Origin: Alphaproteobacteria bacterium
Lineage (GTDB): Bacteria > Pseudomonadota > Alphaproteobacteria > SHVP01
Direction: 5' to 3'
DNA: 22,969 bases
NCBI GenBank assembly: GCA_026421105.1
Contig: JAPKDI010000005.1
Span: forward strand, 1-22,969
Shown here: positions 8,885 through 15,323 of the stretch, piece after piece
Layout of the letters: each line of letters starts with the position of its first letter
How positions within the stretch are numbered: the stretch's first letter is position 1
Made by a program: the position numbers and the translations under genes
The notes under the pieces: generated by a model
Told to the model about the DNA's origin: nothing
What the model saw: the letters and a program-made list of their open reading frames with translations, nothing else
The model's database searches: none

Positions 8885-8945
8885 GTGACTCTCTGCCGGC
8901 GCGGGACGTATTATGGTTCTTTAAGAGCAACTTACAAACGTTGCT
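8885..8945 (+). promoter_or_regulatory. Putative promoter and inverted repeat upstream of livK
   Basis: Between livG and the binding-protein gene a sigma70-like pair can be drawn: -35 GTGACT (8885-8890), 18-nt spacer, -10 TATTAT (8909-8914), with transcription expected near 8920. Immediately after is a perfect 6-bp inverted repeat AGCAAC-N8-GTTGCT (arms 8926-8931 and 8940-8945), which could be an operator or a small leader hairpin. The SD GGGAGG (8956-8961) follows, 5 nt before the ATG. This is pattern reading only. Confidence 0.4.
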
Positions 8946-8966
8946 TACTTATCCAGGGAGGATTTC

Positions 8967-10271
8967 ATGAAGGCACGTACTCTGCTTGCGCCGCTCGCTG
9001 TGGCGGGCGCCGTCCTTGCGGCTTCGTCATTTACCGTGACAACCGCGCACGCCCAGAACTGTAGTCACACGATTGGTTCTATTCTTTCACTGACCGGTGC
9101 CTATGGCACGTTTGGGGTACCCATCTCGCGGGTCGCCGAGCTTGCCGTTTCACAAGTCAATGAAGCGCGCGCCAACATGGGTGTTGGTTGCGAACTCAAG
9201 TACGAAGTGCGTGACTCACAAACCCAACCCACTGTGGCGGTCGATGCGGCGCAGAAGTTGATCGACATCGAAGGCGTACAGGCGATCGTTGGGCCAATTT
9301 CGTCCGGCATCACTGGCCCGCTGTTGACATCGGTCACAGTTCAAAAGGGCGCTGTGGTTATCGCGACGGCTTCCACGTCGACCACGTTCACCAACATGGC
9401 GCGCGAAGGTAAAACCAAGGGCCTATTCTTCCGCACCCTTCCGGCTGACTCATTGCAGGCAGTCGCGACCGCCAAGATGGCGTACGACGCAGGATTCCGA
9501 AAGGTTGCGATAATCCACCTCAATAATGACTGGGGCAAAAACAATCAGGCCGAGTTCATTCGCGCGTTCAAAGCGCTGGGTGGCGACATTGGCAATGTTG
9601 TGCCGTTCAACCCCGACCAGCCCTCCTACCGTTCGGAAATTAACAAAGTCATGGAGGGCAGCCCCGACGCGCTCTATATGCTGAGCCAACCGCAAGATGG
9701 TTCCAAGCAGCTGCGGGACTGGATCCGTTTCGGCGGTTCTCCTGGACTAATTTTTGCGCAGGGTATGAACGATCCGGCATTCGTCGAGACCGTTGGTGAG
9801 GACGCGCTAAAGGAGGCCTGGTTCATTAGCCCTGCCTCGCCTGACACCCCGTCTTTCGCAACGGTGAACGCCGATTCGCAAGCGTGTTGCGACATTCCGA
9901 TTGATGGCGGCCCTGGCCGTACTTCGGGTTACGATGCCGGCGCCTTGCTTGCGCTGGCTACCGTTGCCGCAGACATCAAGGGTATGAAGTCAACCGGTGC
10001 GAACCTCGCGAAATTGGTCCGTGAAATCACCGGCCCAAGTGGTGAAGTTGTCTATGCTGGCGTCAAAGGCTTTGAAAAGGCCATTGCTATGCTCAAGGAA
10101 GGCAAAAATATCGCCTATGTCGGTGTCACCGGCCCGATCGTGTTTGACTCGAATGGTGACGTATCCGCCGCGTTTTCTGCACAGCAGTATATTGGTGGGA
10201 CCTTCAAGGAGATGAACGCGATCAGCCTTGCTGACATCAACAAGATCAAGGCGATGACTTCTGGCAGCTAA
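8967..10271 (+). CDS. livK: Periplasmic substrate-binding protein of Liv-type ABC transporter
   Basis: A 434-residue type I periplasmic binding protein (Peripla_BP_6 / LivK-like). The N-terminus is a Sec signal peptide: MKARTLL, a hydrophobic core to about residue 22, and a probable cleavage after AHA at 27-29. The mature part begins HTIGSILSLTGAYGTFG, as in the family, then VGPISSGITGPLL and IATASTSTTFTN, which form the ligand pocket region, and VAIIHLNNDWGKNNQAEF from the second lobe. At least four cysteines occur in the mature protein, including an adjacent CC pair in the second lobe, possibly giving disulfides. The start is set by GGGAGG 5 nt upstream of the ATG. It is divergent from livG and feeds LivHMGF. 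The ligand is unknown; longer members of this family often bind aromatic or amide compounds rather than leucine. Confidence 0.95.
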   Translation: MKARTLLAPLAVAGAVLAASSFTVTTAHAQNCSHTIGSILSLTGAYGTFGVPISRVAELAVSQVNEARANMGVGCELKYEVRDSQTQPTVAVDAAQKLIDIEGVQAIVGPISSGITGPLLTSVTVQKGAVVIATASTSTTFTNMAREGKTKGLFFRTLPADSLQAVATAKMAYDAGFRKVAIIHLNNDWGKNNQAEFIRAFKALGGDIGNVVPFNPDQPSYRSEINKVMEGSPDALYMLSQPQDGSKQLRDWIRFGGSPGLIFAQGMNDPAFVETVGEDALKEAWFISPASPDTPSFATVNADSQACCDIPIDGGPGRTSGYDAGALLALATVAADIKGMKSTGANLAKLVREITGPSGEVVYAGVKGFEKAIAMLKEGKNIAYVGVTGPIVFDSNGDVSAAFSAQQYIGGTFKEMNAISLADINKIKAMTSGS

Positions 10272-10297
10272 CGCTCAAATAGCTTGACCAAAATAGG

Positions 10298-10328
10298 AAA
10301 CCGGCCAGACGCGCTCTGGCCGGTTTTT
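10298..10328 (+). terminator. Rho-independent terminator after livK
   Basis: A perfect 12-bp stem (10298-10309 with 10315-10326, core CCGGCCAGA/TCTGGCCGG), a 5-nt CGCGC loop and a run of five T at 10324-10328. It lies 27 bases after the livK stop and ends only 2 bases before the GTG start of the next plus-strand gene. This is the clearest terminator in the window. Confidence 0.92.
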
Positions 10329-10330
10329 CT

Positions 10331-11050
10331 GTGAACAAAAAACGCCATCGCCTCGGCTTCATCATCCCCGCGATCAACGTGATCGCCGAGGATGATTACA
10401 TCGCGCTCGCCGCGGCAAACGTCGGCGTTCATTTCGCACGCGCTGACGTCGATACCGACCGCGAAATTGCCGAACAGTTCCAACAGATGATCAGCGCAGC
10501 GCCAGTGTTAGCAGCGTCTATCGCCAAGGCTGGGGTCTCGGTCGTCGGGTTTGCCTGCACTTCAGCAAGCTTCTTCCTAGGCAAAGGATCTGACAAAGTC
10601 ATCGCCGAGCAAATGACCGCAATGGCGGGCGTCCCAACTTACACAACCGCCACTGCCGCCGTGGATGCGCTGCGCACAGTAGGTGCTAAGTCTGTTGCCA
10701 TCGCCACGCCGTACCTCTCATGGGTCTACGAAGCGGAACGCACTTTCTTCCAAGAGGCCGGCTTTCAAGTCGTCGCCATTAACGGCCTGGAACGACACGG
10801 AGGCACCGACATTAGCTCTATTTCTGATGACAAGATTCGTGCCCTAGTCGCAGACATCGACAGACCGGCGGCCGACGCAATTTTTGTTAGTTGCACGGAC
10901 CTCCCGGTCCTCGGCCTGATCGACGAACTAGAACGCACACACAACAAACCCATTGTGACAAGCAATCAGGCCACATACTGGGCCGCCGCCAAAACTGATG
11001 GCGTTCCAACCGTGACCGGATACGGCACGTTGCTCAAAGACCACCTCTAA
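10331..11050 (+). CDS. Maleate cis-trans isomerase / Asp-Glu racemase superfamily protein (two-cysteine type)
   Basis: A 239-residue protein resembling maleate isomerases and arylmalonate decarboxylases. It starts RLGFIIPAINVIAEDD, has GFACTSASFFLG with Cys76 and FVSCTDLPVLGLIDELE with Cys188, then KPIVTSNQATYW. Maleate isomerases and Asp/Glu or hydantoin racemases use two cysteines, one per lobe, whereas arylmalonate decarboxylase keeps only the second; having both favours isomerisation or racemisation. Near HyuAB genes a hydantoin-racemase-like role is conceivable. The GTG at 10331 begins 2 bases after the livK terminator and has no Shine-Dalgarno; the only earlier in-frame candidate is a CTG at 10316 inside the hairpin, and later starts would delete the conserved first strand. 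The stop TAA directly abuts the GTG of the next gene. Confidence 0.85.
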   Translation: MNKKRHRLGFIIPAINVIAEDDYIALAAANVGVHFARADVDTDREIAEQFQQMISAAPVLAASIAKAGVSVVGFACTSASFFLGKGSDKVIAEQMTAMAGVPTYTTATAAVDALRTVGAKSVAIATPYLSWVYEAERTFFQEAGFQVVAINGLERHGGTDISSISDDKIRALVADIDRPAADAIFVSCTDLPVLGLIDELERTHNKPIVTSNQATYWAAAKTDGVPTVTGYGTLLKDHL

Positions 11051-12067
11051 GTGGGCTTTCCTCAAGTCGACCTCGTCCCAGGGTACTCGGTGAGCCAATT
11101 CATCAAAGGTGGTTGGCAAGCGATCGGGTGTACGACCGCCGCGCTGGACCACCTTCTCGACTTTGTTCGAGCCGGTGTCACCACCTTCGAAACGGCCGAC
11201 TCTTACGCCGGCGGCGAAGAACTCATGGGTGCCTTGCGCTCTACCGCGCGAAAAAAACTTCCGCGAGAACTCAGCCAAAAAATAAAAGTCCATACGCGCT
11301 TCACAGCGCCGATCCGCGGCACCGGTCCCACCGTGCGCGACGTGACCGAAAGTGTTGAGCGCTCGTTGTCACGGATTGGCGTCGAACGTTTAGACCTTGT
11401 TCAACTTCAGTGGTGGAACCTTGATGTACCAGGCCTAGTTGAGGCGGGAATGGTCCTGACCGAACTTCAGCAACAAGGAAAGATTGACCTCGTTGGTGTT
11501 TGCAACTTGGGCGCCAATGATCTTTCGACCCTGTTGGACGCGGGCATACCGGTCGCCACGAACCAAGTTCATTTCAGCCTGATCGACCGCCGGGCGGAGA
11601 ATAAGGTCGCCACGTTCTGTCATGCTCGCGGCATCGGGTTAATGACCTTCGCACCCTTGGCCGGTGGGTTTCTTTCTGGCGGGTGGCAGGGCGCGCCCGA
11701 TCCCGTTGGCACCGACACTCCCTTTAGTCGAGAATTTCGTGCTCTGATTGATGCAGACGGTGGGTGGGAGAAATTTCAACGCCTGCTGACAGCGCTCGAC
11801 ACCATCGCTACACGGCACGACATCTCGATCGCACAGGTAGCTCAACGCTGGGTCAAGCAATACGGCCCGGCCCAAGCCATCCTTTTTGGCGCCTCAACCG
11901 CTGAACGGCTTAGCGAAACACTCGCGGTCTTCGATACACCGCTCGCCGACGAAGACCTGGCTGAAATTGAGGTCGCCTGTCTTGTGCGCTCGCCCCTCGA
12001 CATTGGCGAGATCGAACGCGCACCAGACTCCCCCATGATGCGCGCGATCAAGGAACACGTTGGCTAA
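11051..12067 (+). CDS. Aldo/keto reductase-fold protein with degenerate catalytic tetrad
   Basis: A 338-residue member of the aldo/keto reductase superfamily: FETADSYAGGEELMG at about 46-60, IGVERLDLVQLQWWN at 109-123, LVGVCNLGANDL at 147-158, IPVATNQVHFSL at 166-177, and a C-terminal VAQRWVKQYGPAQAILFGAS cofactor region. Aligned with the Asp-Tyr-Lys-His tetrad, the residues are Glu47, Tyr52, Arg83 (in VHTRF) and Gln120: only Tyr is retained. It may be inactive, regulatory, or use another chemistry. GTG at 11051 follows the TAA of the preceding gene with no gap and no SD, so translation probably depends on coupling. Its stop overlaps that of the convergent aldo/keto reductase gene at 12064-12067 (CTAA). 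The fold is secure; the activity is not. Confidence 0.87.
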   Translation: MGFPQVDLVPGYSVSQFIKGGWQAIGCTTAALDHLLDFVRAGVTTFETADSYAGGEELMGALRSTARKKLPRELSQKIKVHTRFTAPIRGTGPTVRDVTESVERSLSRIGVERLDLVQLQWWNLDVPGLVEAGMVLTELQQQGKIDLVGVCNLGANDLSTLLDAGIPVATNQVHFSLIDRRAENKVATFCHARGIGLMTFAPLAGGFLSGGWQGAPDPVGTDTPFSREFRALIDADGGWEKFQRLLTALDTIATRHDISIAQVAQRWVKQYGPAQAILFGASTAERLSETLAVFDTPLADEDLAEIEVACLVRSPLDIGEIERAPDSPMMRAIKEHVG

Positions 12068-13119
12068 GACGCTGCGGGCGTCTCCATGGCGTTTTGGTTG
12101 TAGCGCATGATTCGGCCATGCCGACCTTCCTTGTCTCGCTCCAAATTGTAGCAGTCGCCCTCGGGGCCCTGACACCGCGACAAGACCGCATCAAGTGCGC
12201 GTTTATCTTCAGCATCTAGCGCAAACGAAAACACCTTGAGGTTTTCGTCAACATGCCGCGCCGACGTGGCGCCAACAATGGCTCCACCGACGTTAGGTTG
12301 ATCAAGAACCCACCGCAGCGCGACAAGCGCCACCGTAACGTCGTGCTTATCTCCAATGTTTTTCATGGCCTGAAGCAATTCTTGGAACAAATCCCAACCG
12401 CCAAAATCTTCAATGATCAGTTTATATTTTGTCAGCGAACGATTGACGAGGGGCTCGAACGGTTCCGGTTTGCCCAACCAGTCAGCGGAGAAAAACCCAC
12501 CTGATAGCGTGCCATAGCACAACTGAACGATTTCTTGGCTCTGGCTATAGGGAATCATCTGGGACTCCGGCCGACGATCGACTGGCGAGTATTGGGGCTG
12601 ATTAGTCGCAATCGGCACGCCACCATCGACCAACATCCTGAGCTGTCGTGTGTTGAAGTTCGATACGCCGATGCGCGCAATTTTTCCAGCTGCTTGCAGG
12701 TCCCGCAAGATCAGACCGGTATCGACAAAGCCTGGCTTTCCGTCAGGGTCCCACCAGTAGTACTGCACCACGTCGAGCCGCTCGACTTTGAGGCGGCGAA
12801 TGGAGCGATCAATGATGCTTTCGACATATTCGCGTTTAACGTTGCCCAGTTTTTCGTAGTCGGGCACGAACTTCGTGTGGACCTGCACCAGCGGTGCGAG
12901 GCTAGGATGGCTCTCGCGGAAATCACCGATCATCTCTTCGACACCGGTATAGTGGTCGGCACAATCGAACGTCGTAATGCCTTTCTCGACAAAAACCGCC
13001 ATGTCTTTGATCGCTTGCTCACGGTCCACGACGCCATGCCCGCCAGCCAAGTGCCAGCCACCCTTTATGAGCCGGGAGATGTCGTAGTCGGGGGCGACCT
13101 GAAAGCGTTCGACGCTCAT
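12064..13119 (-). CDS. Aldo/keto reductase family protein (catalytic His replaced by Tyr)
   Basis: A 351-residue aldo/keto reductase homologue, paralogous to the convergent gene at 11051-12067 (shared patterns IKGGW, GVP/GIPxATNQ, xDRRxE, LxGGFxSxxW). Tetrad positions: Asp52 and Tyr57 in FDCADHYTGVEE, Lys83 in VHTKF, and Tyr121 where His is expected (VVQYYWWD). GVSNFNTRQL and the C-terminal GGAIVGATSARHVDENL are the NAD(P)H-binding elements. Three of four tetrad residues are retained, so reductase activity is possible but not assured. The ATG at 13119 overlaps the stop of the TIGR04076-like gene (ATGA). It is the last gene of a four-gene coupled operon. Confidence 0.9.
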   Translation of the reverse strand: MSVERFQVAPDYDISRLIKGGWHLAGGHGVVDREQAIKDMAVFVEKGITTFDCADHYTGVEEMIGDFRESHPSLAPLVQVHTKFVPDYEKLGNVKREYVESIIDRSIRRLKVERLDVVQYYWWDPDGKPGFVDTGLILRDLQAAGKIARIGVSNFNTRQLRMLVDGGVPIATNQPQYSPVDRRPESQMIPYSQSQEIVQLCYGTLSGGFFSADWLGKPEPFEPLVNRSLTKYKLIIEDFGGWDLFQELLQAMKNIGDKHDVTVALVALRWVLDQPNVGGAIVGATSARHVDENLKVFSFALDAEDKRALDAVLSRCQGPEGDCYNLERDKEGRHGRIMRYNQNAMETPAAS

Positions 13120-13460
13120 GCATTGTCCTTGTTGAGTTTGACCGCCGTGGTCTCCGAATGACGGAACGTCTGTTTAGCAAGGCGGCTAATCCGGAATCGC
13201 GATCCGCAATTGGGATCCAGGCATGCGACATCCGTGTCAGTCGTCATCCAATCGTTTGGATCGGTCATACGCTGTTTTGCAGGTAATAGAGGGAGCAAAA
13301 TCGCCATCGTGTAGATCGACCATTTGACCCCAGGCCCAAACTCAATGTGCTCACCGCGCAGAAAAAAGTGATCCCCCTCTTTGGCGCCGCACCAGCACGG
13401 CCGCTCGCCGGCAATCCATTCAACCTTGAGATCGTATAACGTGAACGTATCATCCGTCAT
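13116..13460 (-). CDS. Small TIGR04076-like protein with two cysteine pairs
   Basis: A 114-residue protein from ATG 13460, which overlaps the hydrolase stop (ATGA at 13457-13460). It resembles the uncharacterised TIGR04076 family: an N-terminal beta-strand (TLYDLKVEWIAG), PCWCGAKEGDHFFLRG with Cys22 and Cys24, a GPGVKWSIYTMAILLPLLPAKQ segment in the middle, and VACLDPNCGSRFRISRL with Cys80 and Cys85. The two cysteine pairs could bind a metal ion or iron-sulfur cluster, but no function is established for the family as far as I know. It is coupled by ATGA overlaps to the genes on both sides, so its product is made together with the formamidase-like hydrolase and the aldo/keto reductase. Confidence 0.82.
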   Translation of the reverse strand: MTDDTFTLYDLKVEWIAGERPCWCGAKEGDHFFLRGEHIEFGPGVKWSIYTMAILLPLLPAKQRMTDPNDWMTTDTDVACLDPNCGSRFRISRLAKQTFRHSETTAVKLNKDNA

Positions 13461-14326
13461 CGCCCCAACCCCATTTGAGCGCAAGCCGCCTCGAATAGTG
13501 TGCCGCCCTCTTTCGCGTAATCATCGACAATCGAGAAGTGATCCTGTCCTTCCAAATACAGCGTCTCGCAAGCCAGCCCACCCGCTTGCCAAGCAGCAGC
13601 ATAGTCCGCCTGCTGACGAGAGAACTCCGACCCTTCGTTAGTCCCAACCGCGAGGGTCATAGCACCGGCAACAGGCGGCACCGATAGGATCGGCGAAAGG
13701 TGGCGCGCCTCCTCTTTCGAAATGTGGAGGGTATCATTCATTGTCAGTTGACGGATGGGCTCCAGGTCGTAGAGACCACTGATCGGAAGAGCACCCTTGA
13801 TCATGTCCTCAGGCAGCGCGGCATCCAATCTAGGCCAGTCCGTCGACATCAACGCAGCCGCAAGGTGACCGCCGGCCGAATGCCCGGAGACAAACAATTG
13901 ATTCGGGTCACTCCCCCATTCCGCTCCCTTTTGAAAGATGTGCACGAAACACCGGCGGCAAGCCTCGATCAACTGGGTCATCGTCACGGCTGGTGCGAGC
14001 GGATAGTTGATACTGATGAGTGTTGCCCCACGCGCCACAAAAGCGGGCGCCATCGACTCGAAAACTGTTTTATCCTGCGAATACCAATAGCCGCCATGCA
14101 CGAAAACCTGAATCGGCGCGCCGTCGCCTGCCGGAAATACATCATATGTCTCGGCTTCACCGTCCCCGTAGGCAACGTCAAGTTCTGTATCTAGCAATTC
14201 GCGCGCAGCGGCACTTTCGTCCGGCCACCTTTTGAGGTACCCGTCGTAGCCTTCGATCCGGTGCCGTTGAGAATAAAGCTGATCGAGTTGATCCTTGGTG
14301 TATCCACCGTAAACGATCTCACTCAT
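13457..14326 (-). CDS. Alpha/beta hydrolase, kynurenine formamidase (arylformamidase)-like
   Basis: A 289-residue alpha/beta hydrolase from ATG 14326 (ATGA overlap with the upstream stop). HGGYW at 77-81 is the oxyanion-hole motif of the AFMID/BNA7-type kynurenine formamidases; VSGHSAGGHLA at 147-157 holds nucleophile Ser150; GQDHFS at 260-265 holds His263. The acid appears to be Glu231 in TNEGSEF, where relatives usually have Asp. This family hydrolyses N-formylkynurenine to kynurenine and formate, but close relatives are general aryl esterases. The YSQRHRIEGYDGYLKRW segment near 18-34 is also typical of the formamidase branch. A kynureninase in the same window supports the formamidase reading. 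The assignment of the exact substrate is inference. Confidence 0.85.
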   Translation of the reverse strand: MSEIVYGGYTKDQLDQLYSQRHRIEGYDGYLKRWPDESAAARELLDTELDVAYGDGEAETYDVFPAGDGAPIQVFVHGGYWYSQDKTVFESMAPAFVARGATLISINYPLAPAVTMTQLIEACRRCFVHIFQKGAEWGSDPNQLFVSGHSAGGHLAAALMSTDWPRLDAALPEDMIKGALPISGLYDLEPIRQLTMNDTLHISKEEARHLSPILSVPPVAGAMTLAVGTNEGSEFSRQQADYAAAWQAGGLACETLYLEGQDHFSIVDDYAKEGGTLFEAACAQMGLGR

Positions 14327-14790
14327 GAAACGTTCCCCTGACCCGGTGGCCACTGCCCCTTAAGGCGCGCCTCTATCATAAGAATTTCCACGTCATGAAA
14401 AGCACACAGACGCCGCCAACGCACATCGCCCATGTCTTGCGGTCGCCAACCTAGTAGCGTGACCAGACAATGATCAGCGCCATAACCAAAGTCCTCGCCG
14501 GCGACGACCTTAGCCGCAACCCGCATCGTAAGTGCGTCTGCGGTCCCGCCCACCTCGTACTCAACGACCCCCGGGGCCCCTTCCTCAAGCACGCGAAAGA
14601 AACTCCGCTCAGTTCCATCAAGTAGAGAACGCCCGACGTAAACACCGTCTTTGCCCTCCACCGAAGTGGTTCCCCAGGTACCAAGCGCCCAAGTTCCGAC
14701 GCCTTCGGGCGACCGTAAAAAGGCAACAGCTTTTTCCGACGGAACCGGCGCCACAATCGTTGTCGAATAGCAGAGTTGATCGTCACCCAT
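14323..14790 (-). CDS. Uncharacterised START/SRPBCC-like protein
   Basis: A 155-residue protein, first gene of the four-gene minus-strand operon. The N-terminus (CYSTTIVAPVPSEKAVAFLR) followed by a tryptophan/glycine-rich strand (GTWALGTWGTTSVEG) resembles the start of SRPBCC/START-like hydrophobic-pocket proteins, and the C-terminal RWRRLCAFHDVEILMIEARLKGQ would be the long helix. I do not recognise a specific family. The ATG at 14790 lacks a clear SD. Its TGA overlaps the hydrolase ATG (14323-14326). Co-translation with a formamidase-like hydrolase suggests that it binds or modifies the same substrate, but this is inference. Confidence 0.7.
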   Translation of the reverse strand: MGDDQLCYSTTIVAPVPSEKAVAFLRSPEGVGTWALGTWGTTSVEGKDGVYVGRSLLDGTERSFFRVLEEGAPGVVEYEVGGTADALTMRVAAKVVAGEDFGYGADHCLVTLLGWRPQDMGDVRWRRLCAFHDVEILMIEARLKGQWPPGQGNVS

Positions 14791-14869
14791 GGAGTAACCG
14801 AGACCACGACAGTTTCTGAAGTCGCGACTCTAGTGGGTTCCAGCGCCTGGGCCAACGATCCCGCGGTCC

Positions 14870-14899
14870 TTGATTGTTCATTGCGGATGGCAAACAATC
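14870..14899 (+). promoter_or_regulatory. Putative promoter with overlapping inverted-repeat operator upstream of the Rid gene
   Basis: The 139-base gap between the divergent START-like and Rid genes holds a perfect 7-bp inverted repeat GATTGTT-N14-AACAATC (arms 14872-14878 and 14893-14899, centres 21 bp apart). A sigma70-like promoter can be drawn over it: -35 TTGATT (14870-14875), 17-nt spacer, -10 AACAAT (14893-14898), so each arm covers one promoter hexamer. An inner TTGC-GGATG-GCAA repeat lies between. This geometry suits a repressor site; the regulator is not in the window. Confidence 0.42.
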
Positions 14900-14929
14900 T
14901 CCACGCTCACTCAACAGGAGTGCCATTCG

Positions 14930-15313
14930 GTGACCCGCAAAACCTTCTTTTCAGGATCAAAATTCGAAGACATGGCCGGCTATTGCCGTGCGATTTCAGA
15001 CGGGCGCTGGGTAATCGTCTCGGGAACATCGGGTCACAAAGCCAAGACCGGCGATATTTCGGATGACGTTCAAGAGCAAACCCGTGAATCTCTCCGCACG
15101 ATTGAAGCTGCACTCAAAGAAGCAAACTCCGGGCTCGAGGATATTGTGCGCATGCGCGTCTTTGTCGCCGAGCGTGACTACGTCATACCTGTCAGTGCGG
15201 TGCTTAAAGAACACTTTGACAAAATTCGGCCGACCAACACGACAATTGTGTCGGTCCTCGCCGACGCGAGCATGAAGGTCGAACTGGAAGTAACCGCGCT
15301 GCGTCCGGAATAG
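14930..15313 (+). CDS. Rid (YjgF/YER057c/UK114) family protein lacking the RidA arginine
   Basis: A 127-residue protein from GTG 14930, chosen because AGGAG at 14916-14920 lies 9 nt upstream and the Rid fold begins at once (KTFFSGSKFEDMAGYCRAI). DGRWVIVSGTSG, a central helix with EANSGLEDIVRMRVFVAERD, and a terminal VELEVTALRPE are family features. RidA hydrolyses reactive enamines and imines released by PLP enzymes using an arginine (Arg105 in E. coli). Here that position appears to be Asn, in RPTNTTIVSV, so it more likely belongs to one of the Rid subfamilies without imine deaminase activity. It heads the operon with the second HyuA/HyuB pair; the stop is 10 nt before hyuA. Confidence 0.88.
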   Translation: MTRKTFFSGSKFEDMAGYCRAISDGRWVIVSGTSGHKAKTGDISDDVQEQTRESLRTIEAALKEANSGLEDIVRMRVFVAERDYVIPVSAVLKEHFDKIRPTNTTIVSVLADASMKVELEVTALRPE

Positions 15314-15323
15314 CGACGAGACA

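Noticed and set aside
10331..11050. Arylmalonate decarboxylase as the specific identity of the isomerase-like protein.
   Set aside because: Arylmalonate decarboxylase has a single catalytic cysteine, whereas this protein has both the Cys76 and Cys188 positions filled.
14451..14897. A long open frame on the minus strand overlapping the START-like gene in another frame.
   Set aside because: Its product has no recognisable fold and is rich in low-complexity Arg/Ser stretches typical of shadow frames; the 14323-14790 frame has coherent protein features and an ATGA junction.
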